Shown: positions 1 through 7,551, counted from the stretch's first letter. The stretch: 18,969 bases of DNA from CAYONM01 sp964405325 (GCA_964405325.1 CAYONM010000049.1:1-18969); one strand, 5' to 3'. Numbers and translations: made by a program. Notes: generated by a model from the letters alone, not told the origin.

Positions 1-16
1 CGGCAGAGTCTTGGTC

Positions 17-43
17 GGGGTGGGTTGAGAGGGGTGGGTTGAG
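17..43 (+). repeat. Tandem 13-mer GGGGTGGGTTGAG x2, G-quadruplex motif
   Basis: GGGGTGGGTTGAG occurs at 17-29 and again at 31-43, separated by one A. Bases 17-38 contain four G-runs (GGGG, GGG, GGGG, GGG) with loops of 1, 6 and 1 bases. This satisfies the usual intramolecular G-quadruplex pattern on the plus strand; the minus strand carries the C-rich partner. Folding is inferred from pattern only. Confidence 0.65.
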
Positions 44-67
44 CTAAATACTACAAGATAATACTAT
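39..67 (+). promoter_or_regulatory. Possible sigma-70-like promoter inside the inverted repeat
   Basis: TTGAGC at 39-44 and TACTAT at 62-67 are separated by 17 bases; each matches four of six consensus positions. A transcript would start near 74 and read antisense into the end of the 778-codon gene, with no sensible plus-strand gene downstream. AT-rich spacers give chance matches easily, so this is weak. Confidence 0.22.
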
Positions 68-132
68 TGTCGACTGACACTTTGCCCGGACCAAGACTCT
101 GCCGCCTTGGACACTGCATCAAACGCTAGCGC

Positions 133-2469
133 TCAGTCGTTCTCCTTAGGCATCAGGGGCGGCGGCTCGAACTTGGCGATGGCGGCGGCAGCGCTGATCT
201 TCTTGACCTGGCCATCATCGTCATCGTCCTCGTTCTCGCCTTGGATGTCGGTGCTGAATGACATACCGGGCTCCCAAGGCATGTCATCAGGATTCATCAG
301 TTCCTCGTCGTCAGCCGCTTCGTTGTCGTCGGCTTCGGATTCAGTGGCTTCCTTGTCAGCAACTACCTCGTCGCTCGTTGTCGCGGCAGCATCCGATGCT
401 GCCGAATCGCGAAGCAGTGGCGGTGGTTTGAAATTGGCAATGGCGGCGGCAGCACCGATCTTCTTGACGGGGCCGTCATCGTCATCCTCATTATCACCTT
501 CAACGTCCGTACGAAAGGTCATACCGGGTTCCCACGGCATATCGTCGGGATCAACCAGCTCGTCTTCCGACTCCTCCGACTCCTCCGAATCAGCTTCGTC
601 CTCAGCACGAGCGACCGGCTGGTCTCCTGCCGGCGATTCCGCTACGGCCGCTTGATCGTCTGCCGCCTCGCCCTCGGGCGAGGCCTGCACAGCTTCCGAC
701 ACAGACGCTTCCTCGGTAGCAGCTTCGACCGGCTGCGGCTTCTTTCGACGGGAAACGATCTTGATGCCAGCGCCCTGCATCTCGTCGCGCAAACTCTTGT
801 TCTGGTCGAAGATGTCCTTGAGCAATAACAGCTTCTGCTCCCGATCGGGATCTTCATCACCCAAACCGGCCTGCATAACATTCTGCAGCGCAATGCCACC
901 ACCGTGGGCGGCCATGACCTCCATTTGCCGATGCGCTCGGTCGCGCTCCTGCTGGGTGCTCTCCAGATTCTTGGCCAGCCGACCGACCTTCTTCTCCAGC
1001 AGCTCGATAGCATCACCCTGAGCCTTGCGCGCCTGCTCGGCAATATGCTCGCGCTCCTCGTCCAGCAGCTTGCCAACCAGCGCCTTCAGCTCCTCTTCGA
1101 CATCGCTGCCAACATTATTCTTAGCGATCGTGCGGGTGATGATGCGCTCGAAGCGCTTCTCCATATCGACCAGGCCAGCATCGGACACGGTAAACTGATC
1201 GGCTTCGATCTTTCGTTTGCGTTCATCCTCCAGCAACTGCTCGGCACGCTTCAGCTGCTGCTGGTACGCTTCAGCCTGTTCCTTGAGGCCCTTCTGCTCG
1301 GCCTGGAAGATCTGCAGCCGGGCCTGGAATTCCTCCTCGGCTTCCTCCAGCAAGCGCTTCTTTTCATTCTCATCCAGGCTCGAGCCCATATGCCGCACTG
1401 CTTCAGCCACGGCGTCCTGGATCAGGTGCTTGATCGTGCGCATGTTCAGCACGCGCACCCGCTCGTGCCGGGCGGCCAGCTCGGACGAGCTGACGCTCTT
1501 GGCCTTGCTCTTGATGGTGGCGCCCACATCCAATCGGCCGTCATCGCCGATGATGTTACTGCGCTTGGTCATCCGTTTCTTGGTCTTGGATTTCGTCTCG
1601 CTCGCAGACTTACGCTGCGCACCGGATTCGGAATCAGACTCAGACCCGGACCCAGACAATTCCTCATAGCGCGCCGTGCTAGCGATAACCACATCGTGTG
1701 CCTCATCGCCCTTGGCCGGCACCCCTGGCGTGATGCCACCGGTAATAGCCTGCCGCGCAGCACTGGAGCCGTGCCCTTCCGCTGCGTCACCCTTGGCCTC
1801 ACTCGGTGAGTATTCGTCATCCAGTTTCAGCTCAACGGCGGCCGAGTCCTTATTGCGGGACCGAACCACCGGCGGACCAGCCTTTTTCCGCTTTTTCGCA
1901 TCGGAATCACCGCTCGAAAGACGAGCCGTACCGCTAAAAGGCGTCACGCCTTCATCGCCGCCAACCGTCCGTGGTCGGATGATCCGCCTGGTCTTGCGCT
2001 GACTGCCGGAACTCTTGGCCCCGACATCGGTCCCAACATTGGTCGCGGAAGACTCATCCTCGACAACCGCACCATCACCCTTGGGCGCGATGACCCGACG
2101 CGTCGAGCGCTGGATCTTTGCGGCGTCGGCCTTGCGTGGCAGCGCCGCACTCGTATCAACCTCGCCACCAAGGAACGTGACCAGTTTGGCTTCTTCACTG
2201 GGGTCGAAATGGAGCCAGCGAAGCCGCAGCCCCTCACCACCACTGCTGATGACGTGTGCAAACAGAGAGTGCCGCTTGCCATCATCCGCTTCAAGGGCGG
2301 CGTCAATGTATTCGTTCTCTTGGAATTCCTTATCGCAGTCGAGCAGCGCTCCTTTGCTGTCGACTTCACGCACTGCCAGACTCAGCTTGCCGGACTGGGG
2401 ATCGACAATGATGCAAGTCAGCGTTGCTGCTGGTTTGCGCTGATTTTCGCCTTCCGACTCGCCGCTCAC
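133..2469 (-). CDS. Large acidic coiled-coil protein of unknown function with duplicated C-terminal module
   Basis: This 778-residue protein is not recognised as a known family. Residues 15-105 look like a small beta-rich domain, with a pattern (LRLRWLHFDPSEEAKL at 81-96) reminiscent of a degenerate PilZ fold but without the RxxxR or D/NxSxxG c-di-GMP motifs. Residues 106-330 are low-complexity and charged, with three similar basic motifs (RSTRRVI at 121, RKTRRII at 158, RMTKRSNII at 299). Residues 330-520 are heptad-like and rich in E, K, Q and R, predicting a long coiled coil. Residues 575-778 are very acidic and contain two near-identical modules of about 50 residues built around PDDMPWEPGM (641-650, 727-736). 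There is no signal peptide or membrane helix, so it is probably cytoplasmic. The start is GTG, with GAGGG 11 bases and AGGG 4 bases upstream. The reading frame is certain; the function is not. Confidence 0.85.
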   Translation of the reverse strand: MSGESEGENQRKPAATLTCIIVDPQSGKLSLAVREVDSKGALLDCDKEFQENEYIDAALEADDGKRHSLFAHVISSGGEGLRLRWLHFDPSEEAKLVTFLGGEVDTSAALPRKADAAKIQRSTRRVIAPKGDGAVVEDESSATNVGTDVGAKSSGSQRKTRRIIRPRTVGGDEGVTPFSGTARLSSGDSDAKKRKKAGPPVVRSRNKDSAAVELKLDDEYSPSEAKGDAAEGHGSSAARQAITGGITPGVPAKGDEAHDVVIASTARYEELSGSGSESDSESGAQRKSASETKSKTKKRMTKRSNIIGDDGRLDVGATIKSKAKSVSSSELAARHERVRVLNMRTIKHLIQDAVAEAVRHMGSSLDENEKKRLLEEAEEEFQARLQIFQAEQKGLKEQAEAYQQQLKRAEQLLEDERKRKIEADQFTVSDAGLVDMEKRFERIITRTIAKNNVGSDVEEELKALVGKLLDEEREHIAEQARKAQGDAIELLEKKVGRLAKNLESTQQERDRAHRQMEVMAAHGGGIALQNVMQAGLGDEDPDREQKLLLLKDIFDQNKSLRDEMQGAGIKIVSRRKKPQPVEAATEEASVSEAVQASPEGEAADDQAAVAESPAGDQPVARAEDEADSEESEESEDELVDPDDMPWEPGMTFRTDVEGDNEDDDDGPVKKIGAAAAIANFKPPPLLRDSAASDAAATTSDEVVADKEATESEADDNEAADDEELMNPDDMPWEPGMSFSTDIQGENEDDDDDGQVKKISAAAAIAKFEPPPLMPKEND
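151..561 (-). repeat. Intragenic duplication of about 50 codons, 258-bp period
   Basis: Codons 637-687 (409-561) and 723-773 (151-303) encode matching blocks. Each block is PDDMPWEPGM, then T/S-F-x-TD, an acidic run, VKKI, an Ala-rich stretch, and a PPPL end. The period is 86 codons. The linker between copies is acidic and unmatched, so the conserved blocks look selected rather than freshly copied DNA. Confidence 0.85.
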
Positions 2470-2507
2470 AACACCCTACACCCTCGTGTTAATCGATTTG
2501 GGCAGCC

Positions 2508-2536
2508 ATGCTAGAGGTGCGTCTTAAGAGGGTCAA
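2508..2536 (-). promoter_or_regulatory. Candidate promoter of the 778-codon gene
   Basis: On the minus strand TTGACC (2531-2536, five of six matches) and TAGCAT (2508-2513, four of six) are 17 bases apart, placing a start near 2501 and a leader of about 30 bases before the GTG at 2469. Spacing and position are right; there is no experimental support. Confidence 0.45.
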
Positions 2537-2643
2537 GCAAGTTGAAGCCCACTTGACAGGGCCGTCCACAAAGTCAGTGACTCGCCTGTAAGCCCAGCCC
2601 TGGAACAGGTTTCCAACCTCATCCTTGGGCCAGGAAAAAGTGC

Positions 2644-2671
2644 TTGCCAGGGGGACCCGGCATCACATATT
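2644..2671 (+). promoter_or_regulatory. Candidate promoter of the tRNA pair
   Basis: TTGCCA (2644-2649, five of six) and CATATT (2666-2671, four of six) are separated by 16 bases. This would start transcription near 2678, about 30 bases before the mature tRNA-Val 5' end. The bases just after the -10 are GC-rich, as in growth-rate-controlled stable-RNA promoters. Confidence 0.4.
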
Positions 2672-2706
2672 GCGCCTCCCACGCGAGCGACAGCACTAGC
2701 ACACGG

Positions 2707-2783
2707 GGGCGGTTAGCTCAGTTGGCTAGAGCGCCTGCCTTACAAGCAGGAGGTCGCAGGTTCGAGCCCTGCACTGCCCACCA
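2707..2783 (+). tRNA. tRNA-Val (anticodon UAC)
   Basis: This is a complete cloverleaf of 77 bases with encoded CCA. The acceptor arm GGGCGGT pairs with ACTGCCC (one G:T). The anticodon stem CCTGC/GCAGG closes the loop CTTACAA with TAC at 2741-2743. The T stem is GCAGG/CCTGC with TTCGAGC in the loop. It decodes GUA and wobble valine codons and heads a two-tRNA transcript. Confidence 0.97.
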
Positions 2784-2825
2784 GAGTGCGCCCCTTGAGC
2801 CAAGCGTGACAACAGAATGCGATCT

Positions 2826-2902
<77 letters not shown>

Positions 2903-2906
2903 ATAC

Positions 2907-2941
2907 AAACCCCGAGAGTCACACTCTCGGGGTTTGCTTTT
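2907..2941 (+). terminator. Rho-independent terminator of the tRNA operon
   Basis: A perfect 13-bp stem (AAACCCCGAGAGT at 2907-2919 with its complement at 2923-2935) and the 3-base loop CAC are followed by TTTGCTTTT. It begins four bases after the tRNA-Asp CCA end. Confidence 0.92.
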
Positions 2942-3359
2942 AAACGACACGAAGGGGAACGTGAAGTCTCGACCTCCCTGAGAGTCTCGTCACGCCGGAG
3001 GGCGAAGCGGGTCGAAGCGAGGGGAATCAGCCATCTGCTGTCGATAGCGACCGGGGCTGCAGCCATATCGGCCTCTCAATTGCCTGGCCAGGGGTGCTGG
3101 GGGTGTGGTGTGCGGAGGAGCGTGGGACCGGAGCCCGGCTGGCGGGTGCGCCGGAAGCGCGTGGGGGCAACGCCCCCTTCCCAGGAACTCACGTCGCCAC
3201 CGTGTCGATTGGACATGAAAGAATCAGATATTCTGCCAAAAAGACCATGCGCCCGGAAGCAGGAGTTCCTGGCTCTTCGCAGCCGGCCCGCAGGGCCGGC
3301 GGGGGCTCTGAGGGAAGCGTCAACCAGGCTGCCGTTTCGACATTATCCGCGAGGATCGA
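2942..3359. other. Non-coding gap with two GC-rich perfect hairpins
   Basis: I find no convincing gene in these 418 bases; the short open frames lack Shine-Dalgarno sequences and recognisable protein. Two tight hairpins stand out. One is GGGGGC-AAC-GCCCCC at 3163-3177. The other is GCCGGCCC-GCA-GGGCCGGC at 3282-3300. The second lies about 60 bases beyond the stop of the minus-strand lipoprotein gene and might help end that transcript, but no T-run follows on either strand. Confidence 0.6.
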
Positions 3360-4055
3360 TCAGGCTTCGGGCATGGCCACGCTGGGACTCAGGTCCTCGG
3401 CAACACCCTGTTTCACCAGTTCTTGGTTGCAGGTGCCATCGTAGACCATCTTGACCACGCCGCCCTTTTCATTGGGAGTCTCGGTGTCCAGCATATTGGC
3501 GAAGAAGACCTTGGTGGAATACCAGATCTCGGTCTTATCCAAGGTCATCTTGTCGCACTGCATACCCTTGCACTCCTCCTTGCTCCAAGTCGGCTTCGGC
3601 GCATCGGCGGCCTCGCCACCCGCTGCGGCCGGCATTTCCGGCTTGGCCATGACCGGTACTTCCACGCCAGTCGGGGCCTCTTCCGCCTCGGGATCGTACT
3701 CGGCAGCCCAAGCCTTGCTGACGCTGCCCTGGTCATCGACCTGCATCAGCAGGGCGATCTGGAAGGTCTGACCCATAGGAGTATAACGCTTCTCGACCAG
3801 CCATTTGCCGGGCTCGCCGCCAACCACACCGTACCATTCTTCACCCATGGCATTCTTGTGTTTGGCCCATTGACCAACCGCCGGGTCTTGATGGAAATTG
3901 ACGAAATACATGACTTGCGGCGCTGCCTTCAGACCATCGATGTGCTGCTGAACCGGATCAGCGCCACCGCCGCCCATCATGCGCGCAGACATGCCGCCGC
4001 AGCCCGTAAAAACGATCGTCATGGCGAGAGCCGCCAGAATGTGAGGGATCCGCAT
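3360..4055 (-). CDS. Predicted lipoprotein of unknown function
   Basis: This 231-residue protein starts with a lipoprotein signal peptide: MRIPH, a hydrophobic stretch, then the lipobox F-T-G-C19. The mature protein should therefore be lipid-anchored at Cys19. Residues 20-31 are a Gly/Met-rich spacer. Residues 35-118 form a globular part with several Trp and Tyr. Residues 122-157 are an acidic Ala/Pro/Glu linker. Residues 158-221 form a second globular part with three cysteines (162, 167, 209) that could form a disulfide in the envelope. The ATG at 4055 is preferred because GGAG lies six bases upstream; the longer frame from TTG at 4070 has no such site. It is transcribed in the same direction as the rodA-like gene, about 225 bases downstream. 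I do not recognise the family. Confidence 0.85.
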   Translation of the reverse strand: MRIPHILAALAMTIVFTGCGGMSARMMGGGGADPVQQHIDGLKAAPQVMYFVNFHQDPAVGQWAKHKNAMGEEWYGVVGGEPGKWLVEKRYTPMGQTFQIALLMQVDDQGSVSKAWAAEYDPEAEEAPTGVEVPVMAKPEMPAAAGGEAADAPKPTWSKEECKGMQCDKMTLDKTEIWYSTKVFFANMLDTETPNEKGGVVKMVYDGTCNQELVKQGVAEDLSPSVAMPEA

Positions 4056-4216
4056 GGGGTGCTCCTTCAAATTGAGTGAGGCCAGTAATTGATCTGACCA
4101 GGGTACCTTGATCCCACCGCGAGCGGGATGAGCGGACCCTAAACAGCTCGGTTTTCATGTAAAGTTCTGGTTAATTAAAAGTAGCCGTCGTGCTCGAGAA
4201 AACGTTTTTCTTAAAG

Positions 4217-4244
4217 CTCGTTCAGCAGCCTCATGCCGAACGAA
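4217..4244 (-). terminator. Hairpin after the rodA-like gene, weak terminator candidate
   Basis: On the minus strand a 10-bp stem with two G:T pairs (4235-4244 with 4217-4226) closes an 8-base loop, starting 36 bases past the rodA stop. Only CTTT follows before an A-run, so the U-tract is poor and intrinsic termination is uncertain. Confidence 0.3.
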
Positions 4245-4280
4245 CACGACAGATTCAGCCGCCGCGCGAGCCCACCGTAC

Positions 4281-5513
4281 TCAATGATGCACACGGGTGA
4301 ACTGGTCGATGCGGATCGCGGTGGCCGCCAAACAGATGCCCAAGCCCAAATGCGTCGCCAACAACGAGGAGCCGCCGTAACTGAAAAATGGCAGCGTGAT
4401 GCCGGTAACCGGCATCAAACCCAGGACCACCGCCAAGTTGATGCAGACCTGCCCCATGATCAGACCGGTGAATCCCACAATCAACAGACGTCCGAAGCGA
4501 TCACGACAATTATGTGCTGCCAGGCAACCAGCATAACCGAAAGCCAATAACACCAGCAGCACCAACACCGAACGCAGAAAACCCCATTCCTCACCGATGA
4601 TGCCGAAAATCATATCGGTGTGTTTTTCCGGCAACCAACCCAGCCGATTCTGATCACCTTCGCCCCAACCCTTACCCAGCCACTGCCCGGAGCCAATGGA
4701 GCGCAGCGCCCGCAGGGTCTGGAAACCGGTGGTCAGGGCGTAGTCCTCAGGTCGCAGCCAGGCCTGGATGCGCTGCCATTGGTAGCCCTCACGCGGCAGC
4801 ATGCTTATGCCCATTGCCACGACCCCAACCAGAAAACCGAAAACCAAAACCAGATGTCGCAGCCTGATTCCCGCCACCAGCAGCACTCCCAAGGCCATGG
4901 GTAGAAAGGTCAGGGCCGAACCGAGATCCTCCTTGGCCAGAGCGATGGCTGGTACCCCGGCAATGGCCAGAGCAATGAAAGCATGCCACCAAGTGCTGAC
5001 ATCCACCCCCCGCTGGGTGCAGTAGCGGGCCAAGGCACCGAGCACGGCAAGCTTGTAAAACTCCGATGGCTGCAAGCGCAAGGGGCCAAGGGCGATCCAA
5101 TTATGCTGTCCCTTGATGGATGGCACCAAACTGGAACCAGCCGCCGCCCACATGAACAACTGCATGAACAAAGCCAAAGCAAACAGGGCCCAAGCCCAAT
5201 TCCACCACTGCTTAATGGGCACATGCAGCGCCGTGAAGCAGACCGTCAGACCGATCATCCACCACACCAACTGACGCTTGGCCTCACCGCCCCATTCATC
5301 ACTCAGAGCGAAATTGGTGGTCGCCGAAACAATGAAGGCCAGACCGATGCCGGTCAGCAGCAGGGCCACGACCAGCATGGACCAATCGATCAGATGATAA
5401 GCAGGGCGCTGTAACAACACCGCCGCAGCCTGCTCTGTCACAGCATGGGAGCAATCACCTGCTGGCCGAAGCGACCCCTGTCGCATGTGTGAAACAGCGA
5501 GCGATACATGCAT
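4281..5513 (-). CDS. rodA: RodA-type SEDS peptidoglycan glycosyltransferase
   Basis: SEDS proteins polymerise lipid II into glycan strands with a partner class B PBP. RodA serves sidewall growth and FtsW division. The frame has about ten membrane helices and family signatures: LQPSEFYKLAVLGALARY (148-165), WLPEKHTDMIFG (293-304) holding the conserved extracellular Asp, and GLMPVTGITLPFFSYGGSSL (365-384). The length (about 380 residues from the likely true start) and the lack of a long C-tail favour RodA over FtsW. The start is uncertain: ATG 5513 lacks a Shine-Dalgarno and would place about 30 unrelated residues before the first helix. GTG at 5441 or 5420, just before LQRPAYHLIDW, is more plausible. 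No penicillin-binding-protein partner, mreB or mreC is adjacent. The gene is divergent from the transporter gene. Confidence 0.93.
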   Translation of the reverse strand: MHVSLAVSHMRQGSLRPAGDCSHAVTEQAAAVLLQRPAYHLIDWSMLVVALLLTGIGLAFIVSATTNFALSDEWGGEAKRQLVWWMIGLTVCFTALHVPIKQWWNWAWALFALALFMQLFMWAAAGSSLVPSIKGQHNWIALGPLRLQPSEFYKLAVLGALARYCTQRGVDVSTWWHAFIALAIAGVPAIALAKEDLGSALTFLPMALGVLLVAGIRLRHLVLVFGFLVGVVAMGISMLPREGYQWQRIQAWLRPEDYALTTGFQTLRALRSIGSGQWLGKGWGEGDQNRLGWLPEKHTDMIFGIIGEEWGFLRSVLVLLVLLAFGYAGCLAAHNCRDRFGRLLIVGFTGLIMGQVCINLAVVLGLMPVTGITLPFFSYGGSSLLATHLGLGICLAATAIRIDQFTRVHH

Positions 5514-5582
5514 TCAACGCATGTTGTTGAGATCCATATGCAACTAGCCATGCTCCGCCGCTTCGCCTCCGCAAGGAAAGCC

Positions 5583-6998
5583 ATGTCCACACTCATCGTC
5601 GCCATCGCCCTACCATTGTTGGTCTGGCTGCTACCTACCGAGGCGATCCCCATCGCTGGCATCTCGGTACTGGAACACCGTCTCCTGGCGATCTTCGTTA
5701 TGGCGGTCGCCTTTTGGATTCTCGAGCCCATTCCCATTTTCGCGACCTCGGTACTGATCATCACCGTCCAGCTGTTCACCATCAGCGATGGCGGCCTGAG
5801 CTGGTTCATGGCCGGTGCCGGTGGCGACGGCTTCGGTGAACTGATCCCATACCGCAATATCATGCAGCACTTCGCCAGCCCGATCATCATCCTGTTCCTC
5901 GGCGGCTTTTTCCTGGCCGCTGCAGCAACCAAATACCGCCTGGACATCAACCTGGCACGGGTGCTGGTGAAGCCCTTCGGCACTCGACCGGGCCTGGTGA
6001 TTCTTGGCATGATGCTGGTGACCGCCCTGTTCTCCATGTTCATGAGCAATACCGCCTGCACCGCCATGATGCTGGCGGTGCTGGCACCGGTGCTGTTGGC
6101 GCTACCCGAAGGCGATCGCGGCCGTACTGCCATGGCCCTGGCCATCCCCACCGCTGCGAACGTCGGCGGTATCGGCACCCCCATCGGCACGCCGCCCAAT
6201 GCGGTGGCTTTGAAGTACCTGACCGGCGAACAGAGTATCAGCTTTGTCGAATGGATGGGCTTCGGTGTCCCCTTCGCCCTGATCATGCTGTTCATCAGCT
6301 GGCGGGTGTTGTTGTGGCTGTACCGCCCCCAGATCGAACGGATCGAACTACAAATCAGCGGCCGTTTCCAACGCAGCCCGCAGGCGATCATCGTCTACGT
6401 CATGTTCGCAGCGACCGTCTTGTTGTGGCTGACCGAGCGGCTGCATGGCCTGAACAGCAAGGTGGTTGCCATGCTCCCGGTCGCAGCCTTCTGCGCCACC
6501 GGGGTGATCACCGCCAAAGATCTGAAGGGAATCAGCTGGGACGTGCTGTGGCTGATCGCCGGCGGCTTCGCCCTGGGGGGTGCCATGAAGGCCACCGGCC
6601 TGAATGACCACCTGGTGGCAGCGATCCCCTTCGATCAGTTCGCCCCATGGTTGATTTTACTCGTCGCGAGCCTGATCACCCTCACGATGGCGACCTTCAT
6701 GAGCCACACCGCCACCGCCAACCTGATCATGCCGATCATGGCCGGACTCGGCACCGCCCTGGCCAGCGCGCTGCTGCCCATCGGCGGCGGTCTCGCCCTG
6801 GTTCTGGGCGTCACCTTTGCCGCATCCCTGGGAATGGCCTTGCCCATCTCGACCCCACCCAATGCCATGGCCCATGCCACCGGCATGGTGACCACCAAGC
6901 AGATGGCCACCGCCGGAACCATCATCTGCCTGATTGGCATGGTGCTCACCTATGCCATGATCGCGCTCATGAATGTGGTTGGCTACCTGCCGAAATGA
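5583..6998 (+). CDS. SLC13/DASS family anion symporter
   Basis: Members of this family import di- or tricarboxylates, or sulfate, usually with sodium. The 471-residue polytopic protein shows the inverted-repeat architecture. The first half has M-SNT (155-157) with GTPPN (202-206); the second half has M-SHT (374-376) with STPPN (423-427). In the family these paired SNT and TPPN elements line the substrate and cation sites. Here the second SNT reads SHT, so the substrate may differ from the dicarboxylate type. ATG 5583 is chosen because AAGGAA precedes it at good spacing and the first helix begins directly after it; the frame is open from 5508 but those residues look non-family. The response regulator follows after 10 bases, so the two are co-transcribed. 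Confidence 0.92.
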   Translation: MSTLIVAIALPLLVWLLPTEAIPIAGISVLEHRLLAIFVMAVAFWILEPIPIFATSVLIITVQLFTISDGGLSWFMAGAGGDGFGELIPYRNIMQHFASPIIILFLGGFFLAAAATKYRLDINLARVLVKPFGTRPGLVILGMMLVTALFSMFMSNTACTAMMLAVLAPVLLALPEGDRGRTAMALAIPTAANVGGIGTPIGTPPNAVALKYLTGEQSISFVEWMGFGVPFALIMLFISWRVLLWLYRPQIERIELQISGRFQRSPQAIIVYVMFAATVLLWLTERLHGLNSKVVAMLPVAAFCATGVITAKDLKGISWDVLWLIAGGFALGGAMKATGLNDHLVAAIPFDQFAPWLILLVASLITLTMATFMSHTATANLIMPIMAGLGTALASALLPIGGGLALVLGVTFAASLGMALPISTPPNAMAHATGMVTTKQMATAGTIICLIGMVLTYAMIALMNVVGYLPK

Positions 6999-7008
6999 CG
7001 AGGAAACC

Positions 7009-7500
7009 ATGATCAAACCGCTGGTGATTCTGGTCGACGACCAACGCGAAGTCCTGCAAGCCCTGCAACGGGACCTTGCCGATTTCGACGGCCCGTGTGA
7101 ACTGCTGAGTTGCGAAAGCGCCGACGAGGCCTGGGAAGAGGTCGACCAGGCCGCCAACCGCGGCCAAGCGGCCGCGGTCATGCTCTGCGATCAGATGATG
7201 CCCGGTCGCACCGGCGTCGAACTGATGAAACAGATCCGCGCCGACGATCGCTTCAATCAACTGCGCATGGCAATGGTGACCGGCCAAGCCACCCACACCG
7301 ACACCATCGAGGCCATCAACCAGGCGCAACTGGACGGCTACATCGCCAAGCCTTGGAAGCAGCCGGAAGTAATCGCCCTGGTCAGCCGCTTGCTGACCAG
7401 GCACCTGCTGGCCACTGGCGCGGACATTGACCCCTTCAAACGCTTATTGGATCAGGAAATCCTGCTGCAGGCGATGCGGCGGGATGGCGCTGATTCCTGA
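7009..7500 (+). CDS. Stand-alone receiver-domain response regulator
   Basis: The 163-residue protein has a CheY-like receiver domain at residues 3-130. It shows the acidic pair D10-D11, phosphoacceptor D61 in MLCDQMMPGRTG, T91 and K114 (AKPW). The remaining 30 residues (131-163) are too short for an output domain, so it should act through protein contacts or phosphotransfer. The sequence resembles receivers found in hybrid sensors and RpfG-type proteins more than OmpR-type regulators. ATG 7009 has GAGGAA just upstream. It lies 10 bases after the transporter stop, implying co-transcription, but no sensor kinase is in the window. Whether it controls the transporter is unknown. Confidence 0.92.
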   Translation: MIKPLVILVDDQREVLQALQRDLADFDGPCELLSCESADEAWEEVDQAANRGQAAAVMLCDQMMPGRTGVELMKQIRADDRFNQLRMAMVTGQATHTDTIEAINQAQLDGYIAKPWKQPEVIALVSRLLTRHLLATGADIDPFKRLLDQEILLQAMRRDGADS

Positions 7501-7502
7501 AT

Positions 7503-7533
7503 CACCGACGCGTGCCTGCGGCACGCGTCGGTG
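7503..7533. terminator. Perfect 14-bp hairpin right after the response regulator stop
   Basis: CACCGACGCGTGCC (7503-7516), the loop TGC and the exact complement (7520-7533) begin three bases after the stop. No T-run follows on the plus strand, so it is a non-canonical terminator, a 3'-end-stabilising element or a REP-like unit. Its position between two plus-strand genes suggests a transcript boundary. Confidence 0.5.
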
Positions 7534-7551
7534 GCACTGCCGGGTTCGAGA

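Larger units (their letters stand above)
1..104. repeat. 16-bp perfect inverted repeat with 72-nt loop at the window edge
   Basis: CGGCAGAGTCTTGGTC at 1-16 is the exact reverse complement of 89-104. The 72 bases between them hold a G-rich tandem repeat (17-43) and an AT-rich segment (45-68). The repeat starts at the first base of the window, so its true left end is unknown and it may be longer. It lies just downstream of the stop of the minus-strand gene ending at 133. It could be a small MITE-like element, a large-loop hairpin in that gene's 3' region, or an assembly artefact at a contig end. The sequence alone does not separate these. Confidence 0.7.

Noticed and set aside
66..74. The shared word ATTGTCGAC at 66-74 and 14529-14537 as a common regulator site
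   Set aside because: A 9-base match around a GTCGAC palindrome is expected by chance in GC-rich DNA. Only the second has a matching inverted arm.
904..1809. A 301-codon plus-strand frame opposite the 778-codon gene
   Set aside because: It is a Leu-rich antisense shadow of a coiled-coil coding region. It has no Shine-Dalgarno or recognisable domain.
3222..3236. AGAAT...ATTCT inverted repeat near 3222-3236 as an operator
   Set aside because: The arms are only five bases, and it lies in the non-coding gap with no gene start in a suitable position.
3080..3454. Two plus-strand frames of 116-124 codons after the tRNAs
   Set aside because: They overlap the end of the lipoprotein gene antisense, include hairpin sequence and have no ribosome-binding site.
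5438..6391. A 317-codon minus-strand frame opposite the transporter
   Set aside because: It is the antisense shadow of an intact SLC13 gene, and its Met/Arg/Ser-rich composition is typical of such frames.
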